Below, piece after piece: positions 59,604-64,000 of a DNA stretch of 64,000 bases; the stretch's first letter is position 1; each line of letters opens with the position of its first letter. Source of the stretch: Xiphydria camelus (lineage: Eukaryota; Arthropoda; Insecta; Hymenoptera; Xiphydriidae); contig OY783198.1 of assembly GCA_963678675.1 (NCBI GenBank), positions 873,001-937,000 of the forward strand, given 5' to 3'. The position numbers and the translations under genes are program-made. The notes under the pieces were generated by a model. That model saw only the letters and a list, made by a program, of their open reading frames with translations. It had not been told where the DNA came from and made no database searches.

Positions 59604-60046
59604 AATAAATCCAATGAGTCGTTTCGTTAACTCGTAAGGAACTTATTTTTATAAGAGGGATTCGCCATCTCGCGGCGATGCGGAGCGCTCCTCGTAACGC
59701 CCGCCACGGTGGATGTTTCTTGCGTAGAATTGGGTGAAGGAACGGTAGCACGACCCCTATTTTACCGGCGGAAGTGATGTCGAGGCCGCCACATTTTTCA
59801 AGCATCCGCTGTGGCACGTGCCATACGGAACGCTGCGCGATGCCGCGAGATGGCGAAGTCCGCGAGCTTCTCTCGCGAATAAAAATGGCGAACGAGTTAG
59901 CGAGGAACTCGTTTCGTCTCGTCTCGCTTCCGGTACCGTGAGGATATATTGATATTAATAGTAATCGTAGTTATAATTTCTTACATAGTATAGTATATAT
60001 CACTTTATTTACACGTTAACGATTACTATTGATATTACCATACCCT
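59604..60046. other. yki downstream DNA; no gene
   Basis: No coding gene is recognised. AATAAA at 59604-59609 and 59878-59883 are candidate poly(A) signals for yki. Confidence 0.45.
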
Positions 60047-60573
60047 CCCAGATAGCACACGATGTTTTCAGAATATTCTCAAACGGTTCGGAGGGCATGC
60101 CGAATGTACTAAATATTTCGAGGATATTCCGACGATATTCCATAAATGTTTAATATTCTGAGAATATACTGGAGATATTCTTTATAGAATTTACATGGAA
60201 TATTTGTACCGAGTATATATATATATCCCAAGAATATTGGAAGCTGAATGTTAAGGATATACCGAGAATGTTCTATATATATTTCATATTACGTATATTC
60301 TCCTAGACATTCGAAATAGTAATATAGATATGATACGTATATGTTGAAAGATCCCAAGTCTTCAGGGTATTTTATATTTAGACCGAAAGAGTAAGACACA
60401 AGACGCTTTGGAGGCGACTTGGAGGCATCTTTTGACATTCGAATCGACTATACTCCGCTTGGAATATACTTCGACGTACCTCGAATATTCTCAGTATAAG
60501 TATTATTGATATTCGCAGGAAATGTTCCCAAGATATTCTTAGTATGCTCTGAGAATATTTTGTGCTATCCGGG
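60047..60573. mobile_element. TIR element, ~525 bp, rich in GATATTC/GAATATT
   Basis: The left end CCCAGATAGCACAC is mirrored at the right end as GTGCTATCCGGG, with further inner matching (AGAATATTCTCA against TGAGAATATTTT). The inside consists of degenerate GAATATTC-like phrases with no open frame. It looks like a non-autonomous DNA element; a target duplication is not certain. Confidence 0.65.
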
Positions 60574-60867
60574 GCTATACCTTGCTTTTAGTTTCAACTG
60601 ATGAATTTAGTTTACATTGTAAGGAAACTTCTCGACATGTGCTAGCGAGTAACGGCGATGCAAGACCGTATGATTAAAAAGCGTTTAAGCGAAATTGAAA
60701 CGGATAAATACATAAGTGCAATTCAGAAAGCCCGGGCGCATCACAGAAGAGCGAACATGCATCTTGCACCGACCGTGCTCGCCTCTCGAATTATCTCGAA
60801 GCTCCTCCAGATGGCGCAATCGCATACATAACATCTGAGATTATACTACATAACAAAAATTAGTTGT

Positions 60868-61085
60868 TTAATATCAGTATTTAAATATGCTCATTGGCGA
60901 TCATTTGTGACGTACATTTTTATATCGGTATCAAGTGCCTTAGCAATAACGATAACAATAAATATATTGTTTACTTTTAATGTCAGTATTTAAATATGCT
61001 CATTGGCGATCATTTGTGACGTACATTTTTATATCGGTATCAAGTGCCTTAGCAATAATGATAATAATAAATATATTGTTTACTT
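60868..61085. repeat. Tandem duplication of a 109-bp unit
   Basis: Two direct copies, 60868-60976 and 60977-61085, differ at only a handful of bases (for example ATATCAG/ATGTCAG and AACGATAACAATA/AATGATAATAATA). Each contains CTCATTGGCGATCATTTGTG. No coding potential. Confidence 0.9.
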
Positions 61086-64000
61086 ACATACCTATTGATA
61101 ATTAGTTCACGCTCGATTTTGTTATTTCTGAACCCCGTACACGCGATGAAAAGATCCCGTTCCAAAAATCGGACCCGCACGACGCTAGGTTATTCTCGTG
61201 ACCTTCCCTCGATCCTTTTCTCCACGGGCGGAAATTATTTTGAAATCGTGTCATTACCTGGTTTTTCTACCGATCGGCCCGCGACACACGCGAGCACGTG
61301 GGTGTCCGACGTCATTCGTTATCATTGGCCACTTTCTATTTTCGTACGACCAATCGCAGAAGTGAGTAAGGCGTATACGCGGACTAAAAATACAGCTCTT
61401 TTCTACTTCAAGAAGACGCGCGTAGTCTCACTACGAAAGCGCGTCCCAAACACGTTACGCGCTTCCGTAAGTCGCGGAATGATCTATTTCCGCGAAAAAA
61501 TAACAGAACCCACCTGTACATTGGTGGAAATAAAAGAGGGAGAGATATATGAATCAAAATATGGAGTACAATGAGTCATAGGTAAATAAATAAATTAGAC
61601 ACCTAATATCCCCGTTGTACACATTTAGAAACAATAATAGGATTTTAAGCGATCACATATTGTAACAGAATTCCACATTTTTTTCTTCTAATAAAAACGA
61701 CCATTCAATATGAATGCAAAATAGTATGAATTTGCAAAGACCCTTTCGCACGCATTAGTTTCATCGTTATCCCAATCAGTCAACTAATCGCGAGCTACCG
61801 CTGAATAATGCGTATATGGACTATATCGTTGACCTGGGAAGTAATTAACCTTCGATTAACGCCGTCGGCGTCGACAGTGCGCATTATATTACTGCTGACA
61901 TCACGACTCGGGCAGCCATGCTTCTCGTAGGAAACAGAAGCAGATTCACGATTTGGCAAAGGGGTGGGTATCGCGGCGAGGGGAGAAAAGAAAGGAGGGG
62001 GAGTGGGACTAGTAACAGAATGCGAGGGTGTGCGAGGGAGTCGATCCACCCTCGCCCTGGGGTGCAGCGAGTCCCCCACAAAGATTTTTTTTTTCCGGAA
62101 ACACCCTAAAAATACGTTTTCGACGACCGCCGTCGCATCCCGTGTGGATGAGTCTCACCAGAAAAGACGGTGCCATTACGGGCTTTAGAAAGATTCGAAA
62201 GATCGATTATGCGCGTTTATTTATTCCTCGATTTCCCGAACAGCTGCTTCCACATTGCCACTGTCAAAATCGTCACATATGCTTAAGGTATATCGGTAGA
62301 ATATAAAGTATGCCGTGCGGCATATATAATCCCTACGGAGATATGCTGCTCCGTGGGCAGAGAAATAATACTGAGGAACAATGGAAATATCCAATGCTGG
62401 TGTATCAGGAAATGACTAAATATTTTTTCGCGATACGTTCGTTTGTACAGACACAAGTATGGATATTCTCGTATATTAAATTGAACCGATGCGATTGAAC
62501 GGACCGTGCACAATACGCCCATGATCGGGCGTCAGTCTAACGTACCTATTCTTTAGCCGAGACACTCTGAGATCATGCGGACCGATTGTCGAGTCTCCTC
62601 TTTCGAAAGGGTAGTTCTTATGGGTCTGCGCGAAGGAGACGACTCGGGGTACCTGCGTGGGGATGGTCGTAAAATTTTTTAACCCAATTTCACCGGCAGT
62701 ACTCTTTCTCTCTGCAATTTTCTGCAATAAAACGGTAAAAGTTGGAGGGATGCGACGGTGCGAGTGGAAAAAGAAGGTTACTGTCACTGACAACGGAAGA
62801 GCGAACCGAAGAGGACCCCGAAGAGAGACTCGCAGAGGACCCGAGCGCGCCGGAAAGTGTCGCAAAAAATATCAATGAAAAACGGGGCCTGAAAAGCGCC
62901 AGATTAGGATCCGCGCGCGTACCTGGGAGCTTTTTCAACTCTTCTCTTTCGCGGTTCCCTTTCACCTTGCCTCGGGAGGGACGGCCTCGCGGTTTTTTGA
63001 CCACCGTAAAACCCGAGGAAATATGCGACGACGTACAGAGGCACGGTTAATCCCCGACCCTCGAGTTGCCGTTGACGTCGCCGACGCGCATTGGGGTTCG
63101 TTCACGGCGCGAAAGGGTTGGCCGAAAGAAATGCTCTTCGGTATACGAACGATCGGACGGTACCGCTAGTGCGGAAAACGAACGAAAGAAGAATTTTTTC
63201 CTGCGTCTGGAGAGATTTTGCGGCACTTTTTCAATTTCGCCGAAGAACGGAAGATTTAGGTATATAAGAGAGAGTGAAAAAAAGTATTTTTCTCGGGACT
63301 CTCTCCTACGGACAATGAGCAAGAGATGCGTTCGAGGAGGATAGCGCGGCAATCTTTCTCCTTTCGTAGAAATATACAAATTCGAAAGCGTAAGAAAAAG
63401 TCGTGGTAATTTATATCTTGTCTTCTGCGGACTAAATAACGTCATCCGATTAAACAATAATTCGCATAGAACAGAGGGCGGAATAACGGAGCGTGAAAAA
63501 AAAGGGATAAAAAAGGGTGAAAACGAATGCCAGCACAGGCGCATCACGCACGGGGTGCGCGATGAAAAGGCGCGGTCTGCAGGCACCGATTATCTGTTGA
63601 TCCGTCGGACAAAAAAACGCTCCCTTACATGGTGGATACGAGCACTACGGCAGGTACCGTGCACTTGTGCTTGCGATCCGATACAAGGGGAGAGAGGGCA
63701 GTTTTTTCGTCGATCAAAAAACCGGCACATGAGAAAAAAAGCACTTCACGCCGCCACCCTTCCCGCGGCGGGGCCCCGCGTGTCTAATAGGAGCAACACG
63801 AGAGGGAAAAAAACTCCCCTTCTCTAAACAGGTTGATAGTCGATCCCACTGTATACGGCGAAGTAATGCGAGCCCGTTTAGAAAAAAAAAAAGCTGTGAT
63901 GATATAATACAACCTGTCTTGGATTTATGCGAGCGTGAACTCTTGATACTCTCCTATTCGTTTGAAAATGTATGCAAAAAGCGAGTCTTTACCGTCGTAC
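61086..64000. other. No convincing gene to window end
   Basis: The longest frame (ATG at 61146 to stop at 61574, 142 codons) is basic and unrecognised, without supporting splice sites or start context. Further right, frames at 61795-62306 and 62476-63586 are shadows of CpG-rich DNA. No RNA gene is seen. A short hairpin, GTATGCCGTGCGGCATAT, lies at about 62308-62325. Confidence 0.5.

Noticed and set aside
61146..61574. 142-codon plus-strand frame
   Set aside because: No recognised domain and no supporting neighbours; probably chance, though a lineage-specific gene cannot be excluded.

Overview
The window looks like nuclear DNA from an insect, most likely a hymenopteran and plausibly an ant. 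Genes are split by short GT-AG introns, intergenic DNA is unusually rich in CpG, AT-rich and CpG-rich blocks alternate, and there are scattered TA-flanked non-autonomous DNA transposons and mariner-like ends. The order assignment is inference; that this is an animal with conserved metazoan genes is secure.

Nine protein-coding genes could be spliced by eye, eight of them from start to stop. In order they are: MCU (+, mitochondrial calcium uniporter; 5' end unresolved), GPALPP1-like (-), TAMM41 (-, mitochondrial CDP-diacylglycerol synthase), SLC38A10-like (+), MCMBP (+, MCM-binding protein), a CIMIP2/FAM166-like ciliary microtubule inner protein (-), SNX17 (+), the Hippo kinase hpo/STK3-4 (-) and its transcriptional target Yorkie/YAP (yki, +). 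TAMM41/SLC38A10, CIMIP2/SNX17 and hpo/yki are divergent pairs; MCU/GPALPP1 and MCMBP/CIMIP2 are convergent.

Region by region: 1-15.3 kb has no recognisable gene and is mostly CpG-rich unique DNA, with a 1.5-kb TIR transposon (1369-2856) and a 128-bp MITE. 15.7-17.0 kb is MCU, followed by a ~680-bp palindrome. 20.7-33.3 kb is a compact AT-rich gene cluster. 34.2-38.0 kb is the CIMIP2-like gene, with a 2.5-kb intron. 39.8-41.3 kb is SNX17. 44.7-47.6 kb is hpo. 49.7-59.3 kb is yki, with a 7.5-kb CpG-rich first intron. 59.3-64 kb is repeat-rich and has no convincing gene.

The most notable observation is that the Hippo kinase and the coactivator at the end of its pathway are head-to-head neighbours, with start codons 2.1 kb apart. 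The last yki exon, which encodes a YAP-type C-terminal PDZ ligand ending Thr-Trp-Leu, lies inside a nested set of inverted repeats. The other genes serve unrelated housekeeping roles: mitochondrial calcium uptake and lipid synthesis, DNA replication, endosomal recycling, amino-acid transport and cilia.
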